A stretch of DNA of 64,000 nt from Nageia nagi. Taxonomy: Eukaryota; Pinophyta. A program made the translations under genes and the position numbers. Of this stretch, positions 23,625-33,589 are shown piece by piece. Below the pieces are notes generated by a model. The model was not told the DNA's origin, searched no databases, and worked only from the letters and a program-made list of their open reading frames with translations. Each line of letters starts with the position of its first letter. Position 1 is the stretch's first letter. The DNA is taken from assembly GCA_050084985.1 (NCBI GenBank), contig JBITNC010000001.1, positions 27,652,001-27,716,000 on the forward strand, written 5' to 3'.

Positions 23625-24345
23625 TTTACATCTCACTTATCTCCCAACTCCTCTAGCAAGAGGTGATAAGTTATTGTTTGGAGTTTTTAACAAATATCAT
23701 AATATTGTGCTTGATGTGGTTCTTGAATTTTTTTAAATAATTTATTTTCATTAGGTGGGTGTTAGTAATTGTGGTTAATTTTCCTTGGAAGTATTCTTAT
23801 TTTTCTTGGAGTATCTATGCATTGTCCAATATTTTTATTTATATGAGAAATAATCATTCAAATACTTAATTGATATATATTAACTTTTGGACAAACTTTG
23901 ATATGGCCTATAAAGCAATGAGTTTAAAAGAACATTAAAAAATAACTATTTATCTATTTATTCATAAAATGATTATTTAAATAAAAGGATTATAAACTTA
24001 CCAATATTTAATGCAACAAACATTTTCAATCCTCATAATTATTTTGATGAAGATAAAACTAAGGTCAAAAAATGTCAATGGTTTAAATGCTTTAGTGAAA
24101 AGTTTAACACCAAATGTTGTTTACTCGTTCATATAAAAAAATGCAAGGATAAATTACAATTTTTTATATGATACTTAATAGATGATATCAAACAAAACCA
24201 AGTTAACTATATTAAAAAAATATAAAAATGAACACATGAGATTTATTCCAAACTAATACGACTTTAATAAATTAACTTAACAATTCTAACAAATACTCCA
24301 TTTTATGAAAGTAAACTTTCAATAATGAATTAATAGGATATATGG
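23625..24345 (+). repeat. Dispersed repeat R1, copy 1
   Basis: It is collinear with 28495-29045 and in part with 51468-52730. Shared blocks are CTCCCAACTCCTCTA, AAGAGGTGATAAGTTATT, TGCTTGATGTGGTTC, TTTGATGAAGAT, TTTAGTGAAAAGTTTAACAC and TATCAAA-AAAACCAAGTTAA. It is non-coding. The element type is unknown; no terminal repeats are evident. Confidence 0.65.
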
Positions 24346-24892
24346 GAATTAATTGAGATGGTGTTATATTTTTAATGTATTACCTACATGTAACCATGTA
24401 GGTCTATTAAAATAGCGCTATCAATTATTCAAATCCATGAATGATTATTATCGTATTATACCTATAATAGAATACTATATATGTATTATTGACCTTCGTA
24501 GTCATATTAGGAATCTAGATGAAGTAAAAGACTATAAATAATAAGATAATAAAACATGATGATGTAGTGTGGACTTGTTTTCTTAGTACCTATATAATTA
24601 ATACAAAAATATAAGTCACATTCTAGCTTCTTCTAATCTCTCACAATATTTTCAAATTCAATTTAATCTATTTATTACCCCCTCTAAAGTACATTTCATT
24701 CCCATTTGCCTCAAGCATACCCATCATCCATAATAGTGTTTATTTGTAGGATAATTTATAGATAATATTTGGAGAACATTTGATGAGTTTTTAAACCTTT
24801 ATCTTTACCATTTGACACACAAAGAAGGAACCAAGAAGCATACCCTATTTATCAATAAAAAAAGTGAAGTATATCTCATTTTTTATTTTCAT

Positions 24893-25094
24893 ACCATTCA
24901 TAATGAATCTCACATATTCATTAATAACATTTAAATATTCATAAATATGAATCAAATTTAGAATGAAAAATAATAAGCTTTATTTTTTATCAATGGAGAA
25001 ATACATTACAATATTGGATCTTGCATAAACCCTAATGATTCAATAGGAATGTTTGAATGTTATTAGTGAATATTTGAAATTCATTGTGAATGGT
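24893..25094. repeat. Imperfect 39-bp inverted repeat with 124-bp spacer
   Basis: The left arm 24893-24931 begins ACCATTCATAATGAAT and pairs with the right arm 25056-25094, which ends ATTCATTGTGAATGGT, at about 33 of 39 positions. It lies just upstream of a primer-binding site at 25148, so it may belong to an LTR. A foldback element is the alternative. Confidence 0.55.
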
Positions 25095-25147
25095 ATAACA
25101 ATCTATGAGACTAGTCATTGATTATATTTTGGCTTAAAAACTTCATT

Positions 25148-25160
25148 TAGTATCAGAGCT
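25148..25160 (+). other. Primer-binding site, tRNA-iMet type (plus)
   Basis: TAGTATCAGAGCT follows AAACTTCA, as expected after an LTR terminus in CA. It differs from TGGTATCAGAGC by one base. The leader after it (TTTGATCCAAAGGGTTAAAG) resembles that of the minus-strand site at 26817-26833. No gag can be read downstream before the purine-rich CTTGAGGAGGAGCG near 25797. Confidence 0.6.
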
Positions 25161-25830
25161 TATTTGATCCAAAGGGTTAAAGAAAACCTATGGCTAAAAA
25201 ATTATGAGATCTCTATTAAGAGGCACATGTGAGAAGGAGTCTTGAGTTCACTTGTCAATGTATGAGGAAGGATACCCTGTGGATATACGTAAGGAGAATA
25301 GATTACTTGAGAAAAATCCATCGAAGTAAGGAGCTACATGCGACATTGAGAAGTTGGAAGAATTAAAAAAAAAGAGCTCCCATTCAATTTGCTAGTGCAA
25401 AAAAAGTTGAATGCATGAGAAATGAGACTGCATTCATAAAGAGAAATATGTGCAAGAAGAGCCAAATCTGATCTCTTCGAGTTTAAAACTTTTATTGAAA
25501 GGTTTATCGATAAAAGGTGAGAAGCCTAGCCTGTGTAAGATCACCACAATCTATTTGAAGGCATTAGTGTAACCAATGGGTGGAGAATAGATCAACGCAT
25601 GTGAAGACTACATTTTGAGAAGCTCATATTACTGACGATGAGGAAAGGTGTGATTATATTTTGTATATTCTATGAGCATTAAATTCTTAAAACTAAGTGC
25701 ACATTAGCATCTTAACAAATGATTTGAGATGTTCTTGTTATCATTGTATTTCAATTGAGAAGTTCATTGTACGCCCATATCTGCGCATCAACACACTTGA
25801 GGAGGAGCGTTGATTTGAAATAGAAGAGAA
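25161..25830 (+). mobile_element. Internal region of a short, probably non-autonomous LTR element
   Basis: About 640 bp separate the primer site at 25148 from the purine tract GAGGAGGAGCG near 25797. No open frame longer than about 50 codons exists on the plus strand, so a non-coding derivative (LARD or TRIM-like) or a deleted element is likely. No LTR pair could be matched by eye, which limits the call. Confidence 0.35.
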
Positions 25831-26003
25831 AGATGCAATATAAAATGATGTGAAGGGATCACAAATCTATACCTGTAAGGAAGGCAGAGAAGCCTAAGTA
25901 AGTGAATAATATTTGCTTTGCGTAAGCATTAAATTGTAGAAGAAAAATTATGCACATGAAGAAGAGGTTGTGCATAAATTTGAGACTATGTGAAAGCAAT
26001 AAA

Positions 26004-26519
26004 CTAGTATTGCAAAGGTCTACAAAATTGAATTTCATCAATCTTGGTTTCTTCTCCTTTTTTTATCTCATTTTCTTTCTCATCTTCCACCTCCAAAATG
26101 AGATAATCTTGTGTGCTCTTTTCTTCATATACCATACTAGTCACTCTTGATGAATGATCTTCAAACATGGAGCTTATAGACTCCATCTTCTCTTCATAAT
26201 TTTTTTCATGTAGATCCTCATCCCACATAACTTGAGCTCTTTCATAATTTTCTTCTTCATGCACTCCATGTGAGTGGTCTTCTATAGTACAACACTTATC
26301 TACGAGTGTTTATTCTTCATCTTACCATGATTTATCTTCATCATTCTCTTTTATGAGAATATCATCATAATATGCCTTCTCCATGAAGCATTCTTCATCA
26401 TATGCTTCCTCCATGAAGCATTCTTCGTCCACCTCCTCTTGATGTTCTTCATCATATGTCTCTTCAATGAGACTCTTTCCATCTTCTTCTCTTTTTTCTA
26501 CAAGAATAAGATCCTTCAA
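26004..26519 (-). pseudogene. Glu-rich ORF remnant of a minus-strand LTR element
   Basis: Two open pieces in different frames (26004-26264 and 26322-26519) are very acidic (HEEENYERAQVMWDEDLHEK; LVEKREEDGKSLIEETYDEE). The second has an internal repeat EECFMEEAYD / EECFMEKAYY, mirrored in the DNA. A tRNA-iMet primer site at 26817-26833 lies upstream on the same strand. This suggests leader or gag-linker sequence of a Ty3- or Copia-type element, but no gag core is seen. Confidence 0.4.
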
Positions 26520-26816
26520 TATTCAAGTTAGAAAACAAATTCAATATGTCAAACAAAGAAATGTCTATTTCAACCATGTCTTCTTTAAACGATATTTATT
26601 TATCCATGGTGTCCATTTCAATAAAATATTTTTTACTGTGGGGCAGTCATAAAATGGTGGCCTTAAACTTATCCAAATGAGCTAAAATTTGGATAGGATT
26701 TTCTATGCATCCATACCTATCCATGATCTAAATTTTACTTGAAAAGGATTTGTAGATCAAAAAAAAAAATATGCTTCATAATTTGAATGATTTTTTCTTT
26801 AACCTTATGGATCAAA

Positions 26817-26833
26817 CATGCTCTGATACCAAA
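26817..26833 (-). other. Primer-binding site, tRNA-iMet type (minus)
   Basis: Minus strand TTTGGTATCAGAGCATG contains the intact TGGTATCAGAGC motif and follows TTGTTTCTCA, a probable LTR end. It points leftward, toward the Glu-rich remnant. Confidence 0.75.
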
Positions 26834-27220
26834 TGAGAAACAATTTCTAGATTATTCTAATTATTCCATGAATGGGCATATACATATATAGTTCTAGAAT
26901 AAATCTAGAAAATACCATAAGTTGTCGAGAATGATATTTTCAAGATTAATAAACTAACAAATACAACTTGGACCCAACTAAGACACACATGGGTCAAAGT
27001 AAAAAATGATGGTTTTAACCAACATATATCATATTAATTTAAAGTCTATTTTAAGCTTATTTTAGAAGAAGGCTTGAGCAAGACTTCCTTTGTATCTAGT
27101 CAATTTTTATTTTTAATTTAAAGTACTTAGGGATAAATTTATGTCTTTAATTTAATATTCAAATATTTTGTTGATTTTAGAATTAAATAAAGAACTCATT
27201 TTTCCTCAAATAATAACTTA
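26834..27220 (-). repeat. Probable LTR of the minus-strand element
   Basis: It begins TGAGAAACAATTTC in plus reading, next to the primer site. It contains a near-palindrome: TTTCTAGATTATTCTA at 26844-26859 against its complement at 26895-26911. The outer end is not defined and no partner LTR was found. Confidence 0.4.
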
Positions 27221-27500
27221 TGATCATAAAATTAAGAACTAATTGAGGTGAACTGCATAGTGAAATAGGTAGATGGATGCTACCTATAACATCATGGAAT
27301 AAAAAATATATACATTTTGTAACCTAAATACAATAAAATATTGGACTCATTTTCTCCTTATCTACCCATTTTATAAATATATTAGAAAAAACTATAACGA
27401 TGTTTGTAATTACAATGTGGCCCATGAATTATTAAACCAAGATAATAAAAACAAGCTTGGTAATTTTATTATGCATCTTAATTTTGTTTAAAAAATTTAT
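27221..27500 (+). pseudogene. LINE ORF2 C-terminal scrap
   Basis: The sequence ATGATCATAAAATTAAGAAC... is closely similar to 53850-54125 (plus) and to the reverse complement of 54905-55185. The shared translation pattern is KLRTN, then RW, P, KR and C-x2-C. This pattern is found after the RT domain of plant LINEs. It is truncated on both sides. Confidence 0.6.
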
Positions 27501-28490
27501 TTTAAATGCATAAATGATATGCTTAAAATCATATTGGATCAATTTCAAATAGATAAATTATTAGTACTTTAGATTCATTTCATTTAATGGTTTACATGAA
27601 GATAAGTCTTGGAAAGGCTTATCAAAATCATGGCAAGTTTATCGTAGGAATGAAAATAATAGGAATCAGAGATAATATTTCAAGTTCAATTTTGCATTAA
27701 TTCATTCATTAATAATTTATCTGAGCTCAATAAATTAAGTCAAAATTTCTAAAAAGACCATATTAACTTTAATTCTATTAAAACTTATCTAGAAATTCTT
27801 AATGATCTTCATCACAAAATATTTTTGAGAAATAATTTTAGTGAAGTACTTGATGTGTCATTATTTTCTAAAAATACTATATATAGATATTTGATATTTG
27901 TTGATAATTCTAGTGTCTCATATGCATATGTTATGATTTGAATCTATTGTATTTAAGTTGATAATATAGATGACTACATTAATAAACCAACAATAGGTAG
28001 TTAGAATATACTTACGAGTATATTGAATGGGATAGTGTTTATAAAATCAATAAAATAAAATAAATCAACTTCGGACCAAATTTTAAAAATTAGAAAAATT
28101 CATTTCCAAAATCTATAACAAATCACAACACTTTAAAAAATAAATACACTAATAGGAAAAATCATATTTTTTAGAAAAAATTTGGTTGAAAGGAAAAATC
28201 ATAAAAAATCACAAAAATCACAATTCATTAGCAATTTTCTAAATATTGGTCCAAAACTGACAACTGATAATTTTGTAGGATTCCTTGCTTTTGGCTGGCA
28301 GTGGATATCATACTCCACATTTAGTATTTTTTTTATTTTGTTAACTAGTTTTTAATATTTTATCAAACACTAATAAAGGAAAAATTAGCATTTACCATTC
28401 TTTTTAAAACCTATTAGTTTGTATGATCTATGAAGAGTTTTTAAATATTAACAATTTAGGGGGTAGAGTAGAATTTGAGACATTCAATTT
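27501..28490. other. AT-rich spacer with possible mobile-element debris
   Basis: A weak plus-strand reading near 27610-27900 (SWQVYRRNENNRNQR; LEILNDLHHKIFLRNNFSEV) looks coding-like but matches nothing I know. The rest, including an 'aaaatcacaaaaatcac' run near 28190, shows no feature. Confidence 0.3.
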
Positions 28491-28494
28491 GGGT

Positions 28495-29045
28495 ACTTTC
28501 ACATCTCGCTTGTCTCCCAACTCCTCTAACAAGAGGTGATAAGTTATTATTTGGAGGTTTTAACAAGTATCATTATATTGTGCTTGATGTGGTTCTAGAA
28601 TTTTGTTTTAATAATTTATTTTGATTATGTGGGTGTGAATAATTGTGGTTGCCTACAAAGTAATGGGTTTAAAAGAATATTAAAAAATAACTATTTATCT
28701 ATTTGTTCATAGAACGATTATCTTAATAAAACATTTATAGATTTACCAATATTCAATCCTCATCGTTATTTTGATGAAGATGAAAGAAAGGTCAAAATAT
28801 ATCAATAGTTTAAATACTTTAGTGAAAAGTTTAACACCAAATATATCAAAAATGCAAGGATGAATTAGAAATTTTTATTATGATTCATAATAAATGATAT
28901 CAAATAAAACCAAGTTAACTATATGAAAACAATATAAAAATGAACACGTAAGATTTATTTCCAAACTATTACAACTTTAACACAATTATAAGGAATACTT
29001 CATTTTATGAAAGCGACCTTTCAAAAATGAATTACATAAAAATAT
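28495..29045 (+). repeat. Dispersed repeat R1, copy 2
   Basis: Same blocks as copy 1, with small deletions. It ends about 220 bp before the start of the duplicated block that contains the RUP gene. Confidence 0.65.
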
Positions 29046-29518
29046 ATCTAAATTATCTATATATACATTAAATATATTAATATTTTTATCTCTTTTTACT
29101 CTTTAAGGTTTACATACAATTCATTATATCATTGCTTTCATTTGAAATATAAATAAATATTTTCCCAACATTACTAAAGGGCAAGGAAAAAAAATACTTC
29201 AATTGAAAAATTGACACGCCCTTCAAATAGGGAGATGAGAAAGCATCAAATAAAACTTGAAAACGAAGGAAAACTACTTCATCTGACAAAAACGTACACT
29301 CCGTCGTTGGATTTGCGTTACTTCAATAAAGAAAAAGCTGAGGGCCCTTTTCATACCACGTAAGCAATTCCAAGTCAATTATACATATCCTTGCTTGCAT
29401 TCCAATTCAATGATTTCATGTTCTTTAGTTTGTGTTCTGAGACAAAAGAGCTAAGCCCGTGGAAAGATCATTAGGAGACCCATGACATGTACTATTTCAT
29501 GGTCAAATAATTTCCACA

Positions 29519-30796
29519 TTAAGTACCATTAGGTTCCCTTTCTCCAACAATCACTTGTAACATGCCATCAGAATTTGCAGCAACAAGAGTACAATCACAG
29601 GGCTCCTGCCTCCAACAAACGCTACCCACAAAGCACAGACTGTCCCTGATCTTCCTCCTGCTCCTCAAATCTTTACTTCCATCGTCATTGAATGACCCCA
29701 TAGTAGCAGCCCTAGGCCCAATACCAAATTTCATCGTGCCATCAAACCCATGTAGCCAGATAGGGCTCCCCCATCTACTATCATAGGCATAGACCTCATT
29801 GGTCTCAGACCCACATGCCAACAACCCTCCCTCCTGCCATACAGATAGGCCCACAAAGCTCCTTTTGTTTGAATGACCTCTATAAGTCCTCACAGGCATC
29901 ACAACGTCATCCATGGACTTGGAGATGTCCCAGAGCTTGAGAGATCCGTCAATGGAGGCAGAAACTACCAAGCTCTCCCCAAAGAATCTAACATAACTTG
30001 CAGGCTTGATATGATGGTCCAAAGTAAACAAAGCAGATGAAGAAGAAGAAAGACAAACTGGTTTGCGAATATCATAAACATAAACTCTGTGATCAGAACA
30101 AGCCATGGCTAATAGGCTTGCATTGGAAGCACTGAACTCTGCACAACATACAGGCTTCTTGGATGACGCTGACAACTGCATGACAGTCTCACTAATCCTT
30201 TTGTCCCACATTTGCACTGTGCCATCATCAGAGGCTGATGCCCATAAACTTGTATTCAACAGAGAGTAATCCACACTCCACACCCTCCTCCCACCATGTT
30301 CATCCCTCTCAAAGATTGCAATTCCCCTCTCCACATCCCACTCTGTAACGACCCCATCATAGTCTCCACTAACTATATTCTGATCTCCCTTAGCAGGATC
30401 CCACTTTAGGCTGCTAAGTTTGGCAGAAGTGCAGATAACAGAAGCTTCTATGCATGACTTATGATTTACATATAACACATTATCATTTCTGCTTCTCTTC
30501 ATTTTATTTCCATCAATTTCCTTTGTATCTTCCTCGTCTTCATCTTCATGGCTATGTTGTGTGTCTAGTAGAGAGTTTATATGGAATAAACTAATTTTTC
30601 TGGCTATTCCTCCTGTGGCAAGCCATTGATAATCCCTTGTATCAAATGCAAGGGCTCCAATGGAATCTGATGCACCTGAAGGCCCCACCACTGTGCGCAC
30701 CCTCAAGTGCCACTCTGATTTCTTCTCTTCTGGATCAGAATCCCTATTGCTACATTCATCTGAATATTTACCCCCAATATATCCCTTACTTGCCAT
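29519..30796 (-). CDS. RUP: RUP-type WD40 protein, repressor of UV-B photomorphogenesis (425 aa)
   Basis: The product is a single-domain seven-blade WD40 protein closest to RUP1/RUP2 and to the COP1/SPA propeller. Diagnostic blocks are SGDYDGVVTEWDVERG (about residues 143-158) and FERDEHGGRRVWSVDYS (162-178). Blades lie near 46-73, 127-154, 172-199, 215-243, 266-291, 313-340 and 391-419. Blade ends MWDKR (196-200) and YDIRK (241-245) fit the DDB1-binding WDxR pattern. In the family, RUPs bind the C-terminus of the UV-B receptor UVR8, restore its inactive dimer, and act with CUL4-DDB1 on HY5. The ATG at 30796 is used because the upstream frame has only a TTG, then an in-frame TAA near 30911; the paralogue has an ATG at the same place. 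It is intronless. Length is slightly above the roughly 370-390 aa of Arabidopsis RUPs because of an acidic linker after blade 1. Confidence 0.88.
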   Translation of the reverse strand: MASKGYIGGKYSDECSNRDSDPEEKKSEWHLRVRTVVGPSGASDSIGALAFDTRDYQWLATGGIARKISLFHINSLLDTQHSHEDEDEEDTKEIDGNKMKRSRNDNVLYVNHKSCIEASVICTSAKLSSLKWDPAKGDQNIVSGDYDGVVTEWDVERGIAIFERDEHGGRRVWSVDYSLLNTSLWASASDDGTVQMWDKRISETVMQLSASSKKPVCCAEFSASNASLLAMACSDHRVYVYDIRKPVCLSSSSSALFTLDHHIKPASYVRFFGESLVVSASIDGSLKLWDISKSMDDVVMPVRTYRGHSNKRSFVGLSVWQEGGLLACGSETNEVYAYDSRWGSPIWLHGFDGTMKFGIGPRAATMGSFNDDGSKDLRSRRKIRDSLCFVGSVCWRQEPCDCTLVAANSDGMLQVIVGEREPNGT

Positions 30797-31290
30797 CAAA
30801 ATTGCTTCTTGTGCTGCTGCTGTTGCTACTATTTCTTTTGATGTGAAGTACTTAAACAATATATGGAAGTCATTCAACTGATGTAAAGAAAGCCCATGAA
30901 CAACAATTTAGAAACACACAACAGATAAAACAACAAATAAAAGATTTCAACCAATACCTAAAAAGATGATGTCCATTTGGGTACTCGCTGAACATACCTG
31001 GCTGAATGCTGCCTCATTATAGACTCAGTATGTATATATATATAGACTCAGTATGTATCATTATTGTATTTCAGCATTACACCACGGTGAGGACGGGCAT
31101 TGCCATGAGGGGGAATCATATTACCAGTTGCCTGCAATATATTATGAGAAAAATACAACCTACGACATAAAAAAAGACACATGAAAGGAAACGGGATTTC
31201 ATGTGATATATATGCACATATCCAATGGGACTGTTAAGTAAATAAAATGAAAGAAAAAGAGTAGAAATACTTCAATAGAGAAGATGGTGT

Positions 31291-31327
31291 GGGTGGCCAT
31301 TTCTCTGCCACCCAAATTCATACGTCA
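31291..31327 (-). promoter_or_regulatory. Conserved promoter block of the RUP gene: palindrome plus ACGT element
   Basis: GGGTGGC (31291-31297) and GCCACCC (31307-31313) form a perfect 7-bp inverted repeat with a 9-base spacer. TACGTCA (31321-31327; TGACGTA on the gene strand) follows 7 bp later. The palindrome is identical at 58321-58343 in the paralogue, while the surrounding DNA has diverged. HY5-type bZIP proteins bind ACGT cores and are known activators of RUP genes, so a light or UV-B function is inferred. It lies about 500 bp upstream of the ATG. Confidence 0.5.
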
Positions 31328-31549
31328 AGAGTTTGCACTTGAATGCCAACAATTTTGTGGTGTAGCAAAGAACACATGCAGAGCTTCCAACGGAGAGTCG
31401 GTAATGTCTTATATTCTCTATTGAATTAGGTCTTTATTATCCATCTGATAATACAAATTCTTTCCTTAACAACAGTATCGATTGACTTCCATTTAATATT
31501 ATGTCAGCACTCGTTCCGGGTGGTGGGGGGCCGGGACAGTCAATATGCA

Positions 31550-33272
31550 CTACAGGCTTACATTTATGATTTAATGAATGTCATATGTAAGAAGTGAACT
31601 TGTAACTATAACAATTCGATTGGGATTGTTAATTTATTTTGGCACATATAACTTTCAAATTATATTAATTATAAATGACAAATTCTAAAATATTTTACGT
31701 TACGAATAGTAATTGTGGTTTTTTCTTTATAATAATATTTTTTCATAAATTCTTTTAACATAAAATATGAATATCTAAAATATTTTGAAAATATGAATAC
31801 TATGTATAAATGTTTTTTAAAGGATAAAATAAACACTTGAGCTACTAGCTATTATAAATATTAATAATGAGTTGGTCAATTAACATATGCATTAATAAGG
31901 TTCTCAAAGGATTTGTGATGATTAAATGCTTTGATTTACCTTTAGGAGGTCTTAAGTTTGAATCACTCTAGTTGATCCAACGAAATTGTAGCGATGATTC
32001 GGTTTGGTTATGGTTTGACTACATTCGAATTATATGTCAATAAGAAAGATGAAACATATACATTAATAAGAAAGATGAAACATATCTTGAGAAAATAGAT
32101 TGACATACACTTGATAATCAAGTAGTAAGATGTGCATATCATTAGAAAATATGAGAATTATATATAATATCTTATCTTTCCATTCATCAATTATCTTTCA
32201 AGTATTTATATAATACATATTACTAGTACATTCATCTTGAATATATTACACCCACTCCCATACATTTTAATCATATTTCAAACTCTTTATACATCAATAT
32301 TTATATTTTAAATTATTTTTTTCCATGATTAATAGTAATTTTATTTAGATATTTTATTTGATAATTTTATCTTAATCTTTAATTATTCAATTTATCATCA
32401 TTGTAATTTTTTATTAGCATAGAAAGAGGGGTTTTAAAAGGCTCCCCAACCTTGTATAATCTTTAATCAAAGACTTTGTGTTTTTTCAAAGGATCCCCAA
32501 TAGACATTTTTACTAAAGTAAAACAAGCATGAAATTGCTCTGATTCATCATTAAAGCTCCAAATAGTAATAAAAGAGGCACCTCACAACTAAGGGTGCAT
32601 AACAAGATAAAAATAAAATATTCAAAAAGAAAAAAACTCTTTGCAAATCATCCTCTTCGGAGATAGAGCTCATCCTCTAGAGAGTGGTACTGCTTCATAG
32701 ACACATCCTTCTAAAGATTGATTCTCTAGTTTACTTTTACCCTTTATTATTTACCACTAAAATATAGAGAAGACCAAGTTTATCAATTAGCTATTTATTA
32801 TTGACCAAATTCTCAATCTAGGATGGGTTAGCATCTCTCTTACCTACTATAGGAATCTTAATGTAATGTAAATTTCTCTCCATCCTTATAAAGCTAACAT
32901 CAATCCTACAATTAACTTCCTTTAAATATCTTCAAGGATCAACATATCCTAATTTAGGATAAGGGTATAAAACCCATTCCCAAAAGTTAACAAGCATAGT
33001 GTTTCATCCAATCATTATAGGATCAAGCAGCTCTTCTTACCCTTTTTCTCTCCTTAGAATTCCTATAATATCAAACAACCTCAAATATACCATAGTGTAC
33101 CAAACTCACCCGTCGTTCCCTTTTTTGAGAAGCATAATTGCAACCAAGTCATTAATATAGGTTAAGTCCAAACCCTTCTAACTTACTTCTTGACCTGAGT
33201 TGTGGGTTTCATTCCCCAACTTCAATTGGATTTGATCACCTAGGGTATACAACTATATATCCCTCAAATACT
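31550..33272. other. AT-rich spacer
   Basis: No coding blocks or strong repeats. A slightly less AT-rich part at 32430-33270 (with GGCTCCCCAACC and GGATCCCCAATAG phrases) may be old mobile DNA, but I cannot assign it. Confidence 0.4.
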
Positions 33273-33277
33273 AGTTC

Positions 33278-33484
33278 TGTTGTAATGTATAATGCATTAT
33301 TGTAAAGGTTTGTATTAAATATTCTATGTAAGTTCACTAATACTTAAGGGTATCATTTGATACCTTAAGTATTTAAGTGAATATGATAATGTAACTTGTC
33401 CTACACTCCATGTCATGAGCATGCCCCTTGGGTAAAAGGATGTGCATATCATGCTTTTGTACATTGGATAAAAGGGTGATCCTG
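33278..33484 (+). repeat. Truncated 5' LTR of the second Copia element
   Basis: Nearly identical to 41139-41343, including CACTAATACTTAAGGG and CATGCCCCTTGGGTAAAAGG. The part carrying TATA, R and U5 in the other LTR is missing here. Confidence 0.8.
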
Positions 33485-33494
33485 TATCAAAGCT

Positions 33495-33586
33495 AGTTTG
33501 AAGGTTCTTCTTCAACATTTTCAGAGGTCTTCTTTCTTTAACTTGGAGGTCTTCTTCCTTCAACTTGGAGGTCTTCTTCCTTCATT
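33495..33586. repeat. Short tandem repeat, 22-bp unit
   Basis: The unit AACTTGGAGGTCTTCTTCCTTC occurs twice in tandem, preceded by a diverged third copy, directly after the point where the LTR match is lost. Confidence 0.75.
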
Positions 33587-33589
33587 TTT

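Larger units (their letters stand above)
29270..31545 (-). repeat. Duplicated block, copy 1 (RUP gene with its flanks)
   Basis: Similarity to 56110-58610 extends beyond the coding region. The shared 3' flank includes the 'gcattccaattca/acattccaatcca' region. The shared 5' flank includes GTGGTGTAGCAAAGAACACATG versus GTGGTGCGCCAGAGAACACATG and 'gtctttattatcc'. The copies are direct repeats. The ends are approximate because they fade into unrelated AT-rich DNA. Confidence 0.75.

Noticed and set aside
30797-30877. N-terminal extension of the RUP reading frame
   Set aside because: The first codon is TTG, with an in-frame stop further upstream; the ATG at 30796 is shared with the paralogue.
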